Below, piece by piece: positions 1 through 8,090 of a stretch of 13,529 nucleotides of DNA. The stretch lies in assembly GCA_031273775.1 (NCBI GenBank), contig JAISRF010000133.1, forward strand, positions 1 to 13,529. Reading direction: 5' to 3'. Within the stretch, counting starts at the first letter, position 1, and every line of letters begins with the position of its first letter. The translations under genes and the position numbers were made by a program. Source of the stretch: Oscillospiraceae bacterium. GTDB lineage: Bacteria > Bacillota > Clostridia > Oscillospirales > Acutalibacteraceae. The notes below the pieces were generated by a model. That model was not told the origin of the DNA, ran no database searches, and was given only the letters and a program-made list of their open reading frames with translations.

Positions 1-39
1 AAGCTGTGTTTCACTGCCCAGCAACCGTGTCTGTTTCAT
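1..39 (-). CDS. Start of an unidentified gene running off the left edge
   Basis: Only the first 13 codons are inside the window, reading MKQTRLLGSETQL. The start is supported by a purine-rich Shine-Dalgarno stretch, GGAGGGGGA, about 9 nt upstream of the ATG. It lies 28 bp after the stop of the large secreted protein, so it is probably in the same transcription unit. The pattern LLGSE near an N-terminus is seen in some MATE-type transporters, but thirteen residues are far too few to name it. Its presence argues that the upstream gene really ends at position 68 rather than continuing past the window. Confidence 0.45.
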   Translation of the reverse strand, partial: MKQTRLLGSETQL

Positions 40-67
40 GTTTGAAAGTCCCCCTCCATTTTCTTGA

Positions 68-3000
68 TTATATTCTACCACTTACAGCCCAACTTTTCAA
101 GAGGTTTTCGGAAGTTGCCGGAAGAAGATTGGTAAATGTGGTGTTTGAGCCGTCTGTTACCTGTCCGGCAAAGGGATTAATCTCAAATTCAACATTCTCA
201 ATATAGATGTTATCGCTTGCCGAACCGCTCAGCGACAGAATCCCGCCGATCCGTTCACAGGCAACGGTAAGATTGGATATTTCAATGTCGCTTTCCGCCA
301 GCAGGACCGTACTTAGGTCATTGTACGCTTGTTTATAAGGCCGGAAAAAGAGAGTGGTCGCGCCTGTGGTTTCGCCGCGGAAAATCATCTTTTTAGGAAG
401 AATCAACTCCGATTCCAGGCTATACGTTCCGGCGGGAAAATAAAGCGTTCCGCCGCCGTTCGCGCTCACAGCCGCCAATGCGTTGACAATATACGGCGTG
501 GCGTTTTGAGACTTGACTCCCGTTGCGCCGTAATCCCTGACATTGAACACTTTATCGCTCCAACCGGAACGGATAGGCGTGCCAACATTGAATTTCGTCG
601 GTATCGCCCAAGCGGTGCCGTTTCCGTATCCGTTATACAGCCAAAGCTCATATTCGCCGTTTTTCAAATCGGACGGAACCGCTACGCTAAGTGAATATTT
701 GGACTGTGCGGCAGACACGGGCACTTCACGGTTAATCCCCGCGCCGATAATATACGCTTTCAAATCCGTTGTGCTTTCATCCGGCGCAAGGTTTTTGCCG
801 ATTACACGCAAATCGCTGCCCGCGGCGGTAATGGCTCCGTCCGTCCCTACCGTGTAGTCAACCCAGGGGGTGTTCAGGTAAATCGTTTTGGGAGCGCCTC
901 CCTTACTGCTGTACAGGCGCACAGCGTACAGGCCGTTCTCCAATTCTTTCGGAACAATGAATTTCAGAGAGTCCGCCGTTTTTTGCACAAACGTAACTTC
1001 CAGCGCGGCATCCTCCTCCCAGTAAGGCTGAACCGGCTCCGCGCTGAATTCATCCTCATGCACACCGTCATAGTCGAACCATGTACGGTCAATAAAGCCT
1101 TTTGCGGCGCTTTTGTCTTTCGGAACCGCGAGAATTTCCGCTTTCAGCACGTTCTCGGTCAGGTTTTCTCCTGAGATAAGCGCAACATCACCCGGGCTTA
1201 TCCATGTGTTTCCGGCATAATTGACGGTGATATCATCATTTTTTTCGTTCACATCGTAGTTGCCGTATCGGTAAGTAACCTCCAAGTCCGCCATGTACAC
1301 GGGGATGCCGCTACCGCCGAGCGCCAGCATATTGTTAATGCTCGATTCAGCCGAAACCGCGCTCTGTGTGGTAACAAGAGAATTGTTTTTCTCATCGGTA
1401 ATGGTCATCCGGGTGGATAACCGGTTTCCCGCGCCGAGATATTCGATTTTTACCGTCCAAATCGTATTAATATCAAGGTCGGTCGTAACACTCGTTTGCT
1501 GTGACGGCGACGTAATGGAGCCGGAGGAGGCTCGATAGCCCGCGCGAACGGAGGTGTCCCCCTGATAAAACGCGTAGCTGTTCAGCGCCCCATCATGCAG
1601 GTACCGGGTAACCACCCTGAACCTGCCGGAAGCCGAATTCGCCGTTGCCTGAGCGGGTTTGGTCTTAAAGCTGATTCCCACCAGCAGGGCTTTGTCGGGA
1701 AGAAGCGGTTTCTTCAGGGTGGCAATGCTGTAACGCCCTGTTTTCAGCACATAACCGCCGAAATCCTCATTATATTCGGTTACCATTTCCGCGGGGTTGA
1801 CCATGGTATCCCTGGCCGGTTGGAACGCTCTGAGCCCGTCTGTGAAATCATATCTGTAGGTATATGTGTAGTCGCCCTGCGCGGACACCGCGTCCCTGGC
1901 GTCAACCAAAGCTTGATCCCGCGCGGCTTTTCCGGCGGCATCAGGGTCATCGGCCAGAGCGGCCAAAGCTTTTTTGATATTGGCGATTCTTGTATCCATT
2001 AAAGGTAAATAATGGCATACATTCGTACCGTTTTCATTATCATATTCCACAAGACCGTCATAATCATCCGAAATGGCTTCAACAAATTCCCTGTCGATTT
2101 CCGAAATGTATGTATCGGCGGGAAAAAGATTGAGAATATAACTGTGGTTTTCCAGAAAAATCTTGGCTTTCATATAATCTTCCGTGTCCTGATAATTCAC
2201 ACGGAGATCATCTATATAACCGTTACCGGAGGCGATACAAACGCCAAATTGGGTTTCCGATGTGTCCACCAACGTACGGCGCATGGGAAATTGTCCTGTA
2301 TACAGCTCACCATCCGCGCCGTAAGCGCGCATGGTCATATAGCAATTAAGCAGCGTATATTCCAGATTGAACTCTATCCAAATTCCGGTTACCGGCGCGG
2401 CGGCATTCTCCGAGTCCAAACGAACATACGCGCGGTCATATGACTGAGAAACCGTCAGCGCGTCGCCGCCGCTGTAGGACACCGGAAGAATGCCGAGTCC
2501 GTTATCCGCAGAAATGCTGATCTGCAATCCCTGCCATCTGTTTTCATTTTTATAGTCATATATCAAGGTAGGGGAAGTACCTGTACCGACATACACCTTG
2601 CCGGAAATATTCGACAGCACCCTGTTTCCGGGCATGATATCATCGGTCAGTTTATATACCGCGCGCAAATTTCCGGAGGTACCATCTTTCCAGTTTCGGG
2701 TAAAACTGAGTGCCTTCGAGCTGGTATTTACGCCACCGGGGAACGGGTTATTAACGACCGACCAGCCGTCCGGCGAAGCGGCGTTCAGCGATTCAAAGCA
2801 CTCTATTCCGCTTTGAAAGGGCTCAAATGTAATCAAGTCGCTTTCAGAGCCGTCGTTTCGCAGCTCCGCGAGCTTCGCTATGAGCTCAAGCAGCTTCTCT
2901 CTATACTGAAGTCTCTGTGTATCGGTCTCGGATAACGCGTATACCGCTCCTGCCAGATCTTCAATTTCCGCGATGATCGCTTGGTCGTCCAGGGTCAAAT

Positions 3001-4195
3001 CTGCCGGGTCGGGCAGTGCCGCAATCCGGGCGTCGATCAACGCGCAAGCGTCCGGCGTCGTGTCATATTTTACCGTAAAATCGCCGTAATAATTTGGGCA
3101 CTGCAAAACCGGCTCCGGGTTTGCCGCCGTTAGCTGCTTGCCACCTATGGCCAAGGTGCGCTGATATTCTCCCATCGCGCTCGGGTTAAACAGATTCATA
3201 CGGAAAGTGTATCGCTTTTCCTTGCTTTGATCCTCAGGCGCCGCGCCCGGTATGTCCAACGTAAGCGTAAGCTCTAAAACAGCGTTAGCCTCGCCCCAGT
3301 ACAGGCGGTAATCCACCCAGTGCTCCGTGGGGTCAAGGGAAATTTTGCGTTCAAACTCACCGGCCGCGCTCTCTTTGACGGTCGCGTCAGCGGGCTCGCC
3401 GTCTACCGAAATCAGATAATCAACGAGAGAAGTGTCGGTGGATCCCGTTCTGCCGCGTGCGTAATATACAACGCCGTTATCAGGGTCATTTCCGGGCTCC
3501 GATGTAAGGGTGCCGTCGGCGGCCACAATCACATCCGAATATCCGTTACGGGCGGAATTATCGGGAAACATCATGCTGAAGCCCAAAGTAGCGGAAGCGC
3601 TGATAATAAAGGACGATCCGTAATACCTGTATCTGGTCGCCCCCGATTCAAGGTCGGCGGCGGTGGATATATCCGCCTTGTAGGTGAAAAATGTAGACGC
3701 CCGTCTTATGGCGCGCTTTGGATTATTGGTACTGGCAGCGGCGGTAAACGCGCCGTTGGTAAGCGTTCTGGTTCCGGAAATTTCCGTCACCGGGTAAACC
3801 TTGCCGTCTAGCGACTGCGGCAGGGGTTCGACGACTGTGTGCCGCACATTGTTGGTGGTGGCGTTCCAGGCGGAGGTCGCGGTTCCGTCACGCAAAAAGG
3901 TACCCACCCGCCCAGGGTGCGCTTGGGTACCATCGGTCGGGTTGTTGACCAGGCGGAACTTGGAAACGGTGTTAGGAGTAGAAACGGTTCTGCCAACGGT
4001 GTACGCGATAAGATCTTTGGCCTCAATTACCGAGCCGTAGGTTCCCGCGTCCCGCGGCTCAAAGTCGGCAACCTCGTAAGTGTGCTCGGACACGGGATCG
4101 CCGGCCAGAGCCGGTACGATGATCCCTGCCGTTGGAAGCATGGCGGCCACCATGACGACTGCCAGGGCAAGCGGGCTTTTCTTTAAATTTTTCAT
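68..4195 (-). CDS. Large secreted multimodular protein with a short C-terminal pectate-lyase-3-like beta-helix region
   Basis: A 1375-residue exported protein. The ATG has a perfect AGGAGG 7 nt upstream. A signal peptide covers residues 1-31 (likely cleavage PALA|GD). Three beta-rich, LamG-like sections follow at about 40-375, 455-670 and 775-980; the first two both carry a VVNNP or LVNNP motif. They are joined by alpha-helical linkers (about 380-448 and 670-770). Residues 985-1205 look like two IPT/TIG-type or similar beta-sandwich repeats (ISGENL, VIGKNL). From about 1216 there is a clear Pectate_lyase_3-type opening: VFNVRDYGATG, then GGGTLYFPAGTY and an IFRGE strand. That domain stops after only about 160 residues, shorter than a full parallel beta-helix, so catalytic capacity is doubtful. 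A surface polysaccharide-binding or degrading role is inferred from modules and from the sugar permease genes upstream. There is no sortase motif or C-terminal membrane anchor. Confidence 0.8.
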   Translation of the reverse strand: MKNLKKSPLALAVVMVAAMLPTAGIIVPALAGDPVSEHTYEVADFEPRDAGTYGSVIEAKDLIAYTVGRTVSTPNTVSKFRLVNNPTDGTQAHPGRVGTFLRDGTATSAWNATTNNVRHTVVEPLPQSLDGKVYPVTEISGTRTLTNGAFTAAASTNNPKRAIRRASTFFTYKADISTAADLESGATRYRYYGSSFIISASATLGFSMMFPDNSARNGYSDVIVAADGTLTSEPGNDPDNGVVYYARGRTGSTDTSLVDYLISVDGEPADATVKESAAGEFERKISLDPTEHWVDYRLYWGEANAVLELTLTLDIPGAAPEDQSKEKRYTFRMNLFNPSAMGEYQRTLAIGGKQLTAANPEPVLQCPNYYGDFTVKYDTTPDACALIDARIAALPDPADLTLDDQAIIAEIEDLAGAVYALSETDTQRLQYREKLLELIAKLAELRNDGSESDLITFEPFQSGIECFESLNAASPDGWSVVNNPFPGGVNTSSKALSFTRNWKDGTSGNLRAVYKLTDDIMPGNRVLSNISGKVYVGTGTSPTLIYDYKNENRWQGLQISISADNGLGILPVSYSGGDALTVSQSYDRAYVRLDSENAAAPVTGIWIEFNLEYTLLNCYMTMRAYGADGELYTGQFPMRRTLVDTSETQFGVCIASGNGYIDDLRVNYQDTEDYMKAKIFLENHSYILNLFPADTYISEIDREFVEAISDDYDGLVEYDNENGTNVCHYLPLMDTRIANIKKALAALADDPDAAGKAARDQALVDARDAVSAQGDYTYTYRYDFTDGLRAFQPARDTMVNPAEMVTEYNEDFGGYVLKTGRYSIATLKKPLLPDKALLVGISFKTKPAQATANSASGRFRVVTRYLHDGALNSYAFYQGDTSVRAGYRASSGSITSPSQQTSVTTDLDINTIWTVKIEYLGAGNRLSTRMTITDEKNNSLVTTQSAVSAESSINNMLALGGSGIPVYMADLEVTYRYGNYDVNEKNDDITVNYAGNTWISPGDVALISGENLTENVLKAEILAVPKDKSAAKGFIDRTWFDYDGVHEDEFSAEPVQPYWEEDAALEVTFVQKTADSLKFIVPKELENGLYAVRLYSSKGGAPKTIYLNTPWVDYTVGTDGAITAAGSDLRVIGKNLAPDESTTDLKAYIIGAGINREVPVSAAQSKYSLSVAVPSDLKNGEYELWLYNGYGNGTAWAIPTKFNVGTPIRSGWSDKVFNVRDYGATGVKSQNATPYIVNALAAVSANGGGTLYFPAGTYSLESELILPKKMIFRGETTGATTLFFRPYKQAYNDLSTVLLAESDIEISNLTVACERIGGILSLSGSASDNIYIENVEFEINPFAGQVTDGSNTTFTNLLPATSENLLKSWAVSGRI

Positions 4196-4278
4196 AAGAT
4201 TACCTCCTACAATATAATTTGTCGGCTTTTATTCTCCTCTGGTCAAATACCCAGCCCATAGGAAGGATTCCACGAAGA

Positions 4279-4302
4279 TACACCGCCGCTTGCGGTGGTG
4301 TA
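4279..4302 (-). other. Strong hairpin between the second permease gene and the secreted-protein gene
   Basis: A near-perfect 24-nt inverted repeat (ACACCGCCGC, TT, GCGGTGGTGT, extended by one T-A pair and one A-T pair) begins 2 nt after the permease stop. On the minus-strand transcript it has one A-C mismatch. No U-run follows, so it is not a classical terminator. It could be a 3' stabilising or processing element that sets different expression levels for the two genes. It may instead be a fragment of the intergenic hairpin family also seen near 10262-10280. Confidence 0.5.
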
Positions 4303-4304
4303 AT

Positions 4305-5180
4305 TCATTCCTTAACACTGCCGACGGCAATTCCCTTGGAAAAGAATTTTTGCATTAACGGAAACAATAACAGTACGGGCAAAATACCGATTAAACAAAT
4401 TGCGTAGCGCATGGTCATAATCGGGATATTTATATCGGCCATCATTCCGAAAGCTTCATATGCCTGTTTTATGGTTTTGGCATCCGTCAGGTTTCGCTGA
4501 AGTACATACTGTATGGTGTAAAGCTTTTCGTCTGTCATGTACAGAAGCGAGGTTTGAAAGTTGTTCCACCTTGAAATAATACCCATAAAAAATTGAATCG
4601 CGTATATTGCTTTTGACATGGGCAATACGATTTTGGCCATGATTTGCAGCTCGTTCGCGCCGTCTATGTAAGCTGACTCCATTAAGGAGGGTGAAATGCC
4701 GGAAAAAAACGTGCGAAACAGAATGACAGCCCAGGCGCCGCCCAGTCCCGGAAGCAAATACACCAAAATATTATTTCCAAAATGATATACCCGCGTATTT
4801 ATAACAAAGGTGGGTATTAAACCCGCGTTGAAAAGCATGGAGCCAATCAGCATCAGTGTAATGGGTTTGCGGAAGATGAAATCAGGTTTTGTCAAAACGT
4901 AACCCAGCAGGGAGTTAACGGTAAGCGCCAGAATCGTTCCAACCACCGCCACAGAAGCCGTAAGAAGGATGGCGCGGCCGATTACGGTAAAATCCTTTAA
5001 TATAATTTGATAAGCGGTAAAGTCAATGCTCCGCGGAATCAAAGAAAAACCGTATTGCATAATATCATTTTCGTTTGATATCGAAACGGCGATCACAATG
5101 AGAACGGGCGCTAAAAATACCACCGTTGCCATGATAAAAAATATATGAACCCCGGTAATAAACATTTTGCTGTTTTTCAA
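4305..5180 (-). CDS. Carbohydrate ABC transporter permease, YtcP/MalG-like (COG0395 type)
   Basis: Inner-membrane subunit of a binding-protein-dependent sugar importer, working as a heterodimer with the permease encoded just upstream. A TTG start at 5180 is chosen because GAGGG lies 6 nt upstream. It gives 291 residues, normal for the family. An upstream in-frame TTG at 5219 would add 13 unusual residues and fall in a repeat. About six membrane segments are visible. The cytoplasmic EAA loop is ESAYIDGANELQ...IVLPMSKA (about 168-189), the docking site for the ATPase. LFNAGLIPTFVI (about 116-127) and the C-terminal FPLMQKFFSKGIAVGSVKE are typical of the LplC/YtcP branch. The substrate is not readable; relatives carry complex oligosaccharides such as pectin- or xylan-derived sugars. 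The ATPase must be supplied from elsewhere. Confidence 0.9.
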   Translation of the reverse strand: MKNSKMFITGVHIFFIMATVVFLAPVLIVIAVSISNENDIMQYGFSLIPRSIDFTAYQIILKDFTVIGRAILLTASVAVVGTILALTVNSLLGYVLTKPDFIFRKPITLMLIGSMLFNAGLIPTFVINTRVYHFGNNILVYLLPGLGGAWAVILFRTFFSGISPSLMESAYIDGANELQIMAKIVLPMSKAIYAIQFFMGIISRWNNFQTSLLYMTDEKLYTIQYVLQRNLTDAKTIKQAYEAFGMMADINIPIMTMRYAICLIGILPVLLLFPLMQKFFSKGIAVGSVKE

Positions 5181-5186
5181 ATCTAT

Positions 5187-5191
5187 CCCTC
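5187..5191 (-). promoter_or_regulatory. Ribosome binding site that fixes the TTG start of the YtcP-like permease
   Basis: GAGGG lies 6 nt before the TTG at 5180. The longer reading frame starting at 5219 has no comparable site and overlaps an intergenic repeat. Confidence 0.6.
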
Positions 5192-5210
5192 GCAAATTAA
5201 CGCACTCTGC

Positions 5211-5249
5211 GGAGCGCAATTGAGAATTTAAAATTGAGAGTTGAGAATT
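5211..5249 (+). repeat. Intergenic repeat element, copy 1
   Basis: The plus strand reads GGAGCGCAATTGAGAATTTA followed by AAATTGAGAGTTGAGAATT. A closely similar stretch occurs in opposite orientation at 10281-10314: about 28 of 34 positions match with one gap, sharing GGAGCG, AATTGAG, TTTAAA, TTGAG and GTTG. Both copies sit in gaps of about 80-100 bp between co-oriented genes, and each has a small hairpin nearby. This copy is followed by the 7-bp stem ATTGGTG/CGCCAAT (5256-5274, one wobble). It looks like a dispersed short intergenic repeat of the host genome. Confidence 0.5.
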
Positions 5250-5280
5250 ATTTTTATTGGTGTTTTACGCCAATAAGTCA

Positions 5281-6228
5281 TTAAAACATGGCCTTTGCCG
5301 GCGAAAGCTTCCGGATAATGGCATTCGTGGTCAAAAACAAGATGGTTCCCACCACGGACTGAAACAGGCCGATGGCCGCCGTGGAGCCAATCTGCCCGGA
5401 CTGCAACCCGCGGACAATGTGAGTGGACAGCACGTTCGTGGTGGATTGGAGCGCACCGGTATTCATCGGCAGATTGTAGAACATATCAAAACTGGTGGAC
5501 AAAACGGCGCCCATCTGAGTGATGAGTACGATGCTCGCCATGGGAAGCAACTGCGGCACGGAAATATGCCAAATCTGGCGCAGCTTGCCGGCTCCGTCCA
5601 GCGATGCCGCCTCAAAGAGCTGGGTGTCCGTATTGAGTAGCGCCGCGTAATAATACAGACCCGACATACCAACGGCTTTCCACAGCTGGAAGCCGACTAT
5701 GATAAACGGCCAATACCCCGCTTCGTTGTACCATTCAATACTCCGGAGTCCCAATGTGGTTAACAGCTGGTTCATAATGCCGGACTCCGGGTTTAACAGC
5801 AGAAACGCGATGAAAGAAATTGAAACCCATGACAGAAAATCGGGGAGAAGCATCGCCGTTTGGTAAAGCCTGTTCGCAAAACGGCTACGCACTTCATATA
5901 AAAGCAAGGCAATGATCATGCCGCCCAACAAATTAAGAAGTAACATAATGCAAAGACTGTAGCCGATCGTGTTACGCAACACGATCGCCATATCCGAGGA
6001 CTCAACAAAAAATTTAAAGTTATCAAGCCCGTTCCAAGGGCTTCCGAATATCCCGTCCACATTATTGTAGTTCTTGAACGCGAGTACAAGCCCGCTCAGG
6101 GGAACATACTCAAACAGGATAAGCGCCAATACCGCCGGGAAAGCCATCGCGCTAAACGCAAGATTGCGGTGGCGCTGACTTTTCCGCCGCCCTGCCATCA
6201 CCGCCGGGGATGCTCCGTTCGCTTTCAT
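5281..6228 (-). CDS. Sugar ABC transporter permease, LplB/MalF-like (COG4209 type)
   Basis: First transmembrane subunit of a sugar importer, 315 residues from the ATG at 6228. That start overlaps the upstream gene's stop as ATGA and has AAAGGCGG about 8 nt before it. A longer in-frame reading from 6288 would run 60 bp into the preceding gene and is rejected. About six membrane helices follow a basic N-terminus (GRRKSQRHR). The N-terminal region LILFEYVPLSGLVLAFKNYN is characteristic of LplB relatives. The EAA loop is EAASLDGAGKLRQIWHISVP (about 206-225). The C-terminus ends in IIRKLSPAKAMF. It pairs with the YtcP-like permease 100 bp downstream. Unlike most LplB operons, the gene before it is not a solute-binding lipoprotein but a small anchored membrane protein and a GLUG protein. 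No ATPase is encoded; MsmX-type shared ATPases are known for such systems. Confidence 0.92.
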   Translation of the reverse strand: MKANGASPAVMAGRRKSQRHRNLAFSAMAFPAVLALILFEYVPLSGLVLAFKNYNNVDGIFGSPWNGLDNFKFFVESSDMAIVLRNTIGYSLCIMLLLNLLGGMIIALLLYEVRSRFANRLYQTAMLLPDFLSWVSISFIAFLLLNPESGIMNQLLTTLGLRSIEWYNEAGYWPFIIVGFQLWKAVGMSGLYYYAALLNTDTQLFEAASLDGAGKLRQIWHISVPQLLPMASIVLITQMGAVLSTSFDMFYNLPMNTGALQSTTNVLSTHIVRGLQSGQIGSTAAIGLFQSVVGTILFLTTNAIIRKLSPAKAMF

Positions 6229-6500
6229 GCCGCACCGCCTTTTTTCTGAAATGTCAGAACAACGCTGACGATCCCTCCGAGCAGGCAAAGCGCGACCAAT
6301 GCGGACAAAATGATAACCAATGACTTTTCGACGCCTGAAAGCTGAACAACTTGATTTTCTATGGAGGTATCTATCTGATAGCCGCTTTGTGAGGATTCCG
6401 AAGCGTTAGCCGCTAACGCGGAAAATGCATTGAATGCGCTCAGAGAAGCCACCGCAAAGGCGGAAATCATCTTTTTTTTAAATTTTCGTATGCCGCTCAT
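6225..6500 (-). CDS. Small exported single-pass membrane protein with the same C-terminal anchor type as its neighbour
   Basis: A 91-residue protein I do not recognise. It has a basic start and signal peptide (about 1-30, likely ALA|AN). A polar external stretch of only about 27 residues follows, then a membrane helix (about 60-84) ending in FQKKGGAA. The last 34 residues align without gaps to the last 34 of the upstream GLUG protein, with 15 identities: EK-L, AL at positions 10-11, G at 18, V-L and KKG. It is therefore essentially that protein's anchor with no ectodomain. The start overlaps the upstream stop as ATGA, and its own stop overlaps the permease start the same way, so all three are probably translationally coupled. 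AAGGGG lies about 8 nt before the ATG. It could be a transporter accessory subunit; this is inferred from position only. Confidence 0.72.
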   Translation of the reverse strand: MSGIRKFKKKMISAFAVASLSAFNAFSALAANASESSQSGYQIDTSIENQVVQLSGVEKSLVIILSALVALCLLGGIVSVVLTFQKKGGAA

Positions 6501-8011
6501 CGCGCCTGCCCCTTTTTTCTTAATATGAGAACAATCGTTACCGCGCTTCCCGCTGCCGACAACACGATCAAAGCGGTAACTATTCCGATCAACACTTTTT
6601 CTGAGGTGCGAAGCTTAAGCAACGTGTCATTTTCAGAAAAGTTTGCGTTAACGGAACCGCCGATTTCATCTGACCCGCTCCCGGTGGTTTTCGTGTCGCT
6701 TTCAGCCGTCTCCGTGCCGTCTTGCGCGTCACTCTGCCACTCGTCCGGCGCTTCGGAAGCGGTTGCTGCCGTACTTGACGCGGGGCTCTGTGTCACGGCG
6801 CCGGGCTTGTAGGCGGAGGAATCGGGAACGGCAATCACATTTTTCAGTTGCGGATACGAGCCGGCGGTAATTTTCCACGCGGAAAAGGCGGAAAAAACAG
6901 TATTTATTTCATCCATTGTTGCCGCAAAAAATCCCACCTCCAAAACGCCGGCTTCTTTCGCGGCATAATTCGCGTTTTTTAATCTGTTGCCGCCGGGAAT
7001 CTGAGCGCGCCCTTCAATCTTAGCCAATGTATAGCATTGCTTTGCGATATCCGTATTAAGAAGCTGATTGCCGTCCGTATGGTTTTTCGTACCTAAAAAA
7101 CAACCGGAGGATTCAGTTTTTACGATGCCGCCGGCCCAGCAGTCAGTAACAGTTATTTTATCACCGTACGCGGAGCCTGACAACGCACCCGCATGCGTGG
7201 AACCGCCGGTCATGGTTCCGTTATAGAAAGATTCGGAAATTGAGGAGGTTCCCGAAACACTTCCGACCAACCCTCCTGTTCCCCATGTTCCCGTAGAGGT
7301 CACCGTTGCCGTCGACCATGAACATGAAACAGACGAATCCGCCATATATCCTATCAGCCCGCCAACATGATTGGAGCCCGATGTTACGGTGCCGGACACG
7401 CCGCATCCTTTTACCGTGAGATTCTTTCCGATGGCAACCAGAGCCGCCGCGGCCATATCATCCTGCCCCGGGTTTACTGAATAATCGGGGTTCATCTGAT
7501 ATTTTCCCTCTGTCGCAACCTTACTGGTAAGATTAACGTCTAATATCAGAATATTGGTGAAAGCGGACGCTTGGGCACAACCGAACAATCCGGCTTCCCA
7601 GCCCGAGCTGCCGTCTTGTTTATACCCCGAAAATTTCTCCGACCATGTACTTCCGGGCGGGTTAACAAGAATTTTCAGGTTTTTGATCGCATACAAGGGC
7701 TTGCCGCTACCATCGAGATCGCAGCTTAAGGAGCCTTTGAACGGAGTTTTCAGGCTACCGATCGGCTTAAAGTCCGCCACTGATGAAAGGTCAATCGTGT
7801 TTCCCAGCTTATAATGCGCATTAAGATTGTCCCGGATCCCGTCCAGCTGCTCCGCCGTTTGTATTATATATGGGTCAGATTTGCTTCCCCGTCCGCTGTA
7901 AGAAGCCGCTTCGGCTTTCATTCCGTCAAAAAAACCGCATACGATAAATAGCAGGAAGAAAGCCGGGCAAAGCGAAATAAGCCTTTTGGTGGATCTCTTT
8001 TTTTGATACAT
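6497..8011 (-). CDS. GLUG-repeat surface protein anchored by a C-terminal membrane helix
   Basis: 504 residues from the ATG at 8011, chosen because a perfect GGAGG sits 7 nt upstream. An ATG at 8029 in the same frame would place that site inside the gene. The signal peptide is about 1-36 (AEA|AS); the hydrophobic stretch has no proper lipobox. After it, YSGRGSKSDPYIIQTAEQL is the usual opening of GLUG-type beta-solenoid adhesins. GLUG-like repeats are clearest at about 213-235 (HVGGLIGYMADSSVSCSWST) and 241-265 (GTGGLVGSVSGTSSISESFY), with a weaker third to about 290. A Ser/Thr/Asp/Glu-rich stalk (about 405-465) leads to a membrane helix (about 472-497) and the short basic tail RKKGQAR. There is no LPXTG motif. 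It is the first gene of the permease operon. A ligand-binding or adhesive role is inferred; GLUG domains have no assigned enzymatic activity. Confidence 0.82.
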   Translation of the reverse strand: MYQKKRSTKRLISLCPAFFLLFIVCGFFDGMKAEAASYSGRGSKSDPYIIQTAEQLDGIRDNLNAHYKLGNTIDLSSVADFKPIGSLKTPFKGSLSCDLDGSGKPLYAIKNLKILVNPPGSTWSEKFSGYKQDGSSGWEAGLFGCAQASAFTNILILDVNLTSKVATEGKYQMNPDYSVNPGQDDMAAAALVAIGKNLTVKGCGVSGTVTSGSNHVGGLIGYMADSSVSCSWSTATVTSTGTWGTGGLVGSVSGTSSISESFYNGTMTGGSTHAGALSGSAYGDKITVTDCWAGGIVKTESSGCFLGTKNHTDGNQLLNTDIAKQCYTLAKIEGRAQIPGGNRLKNANYAAKEAGVLEVGFFAATMDEINTVFSAFSAWKITAGSYPQLKNVIAVPDSSAYKPGAVTQSPASSTAATASEAPDEWQSDAQDGTETAESDTKTTGSGSDEIGGSVNANFSENDTLLKLRTSEKVLIGIVTALIVLSAAGSAVTIVLILRKKGQAR

Positions 8012-8018
8012 TTTGTCG

Positions 8019-8023
8019 CCTCC
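8019..8023 (-). promoter_or_regulatory. Ribosome binding site that fixes the start of the GLUG protein
   Basis: GGAGG lies 7 nt upstream of the ATG at 8011 and inside the longer alternative frame that begins at 8029, so the shorter form is preferred. Confidence 0.75.
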
Positions 8024-8056
8024 GCACATATGTTCTATAACAACTCTTCACATGAT

Positions 8057-8085
8057 AGAATACCTTATCTAAGACGAAAAGTAAA
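8057..8085 (-). promoter_or_regulatory. Candidate sigma-A promoter of the GLUG/permease operon
   Basis: Minus strand: -35 TTTACT (8085-8080), a 17-nt spacer, -10 TATTCT (8062-8057). Each box matches consensus at 4 of 6 positions. That is weak enough to need an activator, which fits the direct repeat just upstream. It lies in the AT-rich gap between the FAD protein gene and the GLUG gene, about 46 nt before the start codon. Confidence 0.45.
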
Positions 8086-8090
8086 TAATA

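Noticed and set aside
3320..3811. Plus-strand frame of 163 codons opposite the secreted protein gene
   Set aside because: It is a shadow of the long minus-strand coding region, with no start signal or family features.
5181..5219. Longer start (TTG at 5219) for the YtcP-like permease
   Set aside because: It lacks a ribosome binding site, overlaps the intergenic repeat and adds residues unlike the family. The TTG at 5180 has GAGGG at the right distance.
5256..5274. ATTGGTG/CGCCAAT hairpin as an intrinsic terminator between the two permeases
   Set aside because: On the transcribed strand it is followed by A-rich, not U-rich, sequence, and the permeases should be co-expressed.
6229..6288. Longer N-terminus for the LplB-like permease starting at 6288
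   Set aside because: It would overlap the preceding gene by 60 bp and is very basic. The ATGA-coupled start at 6228 fits the operon.
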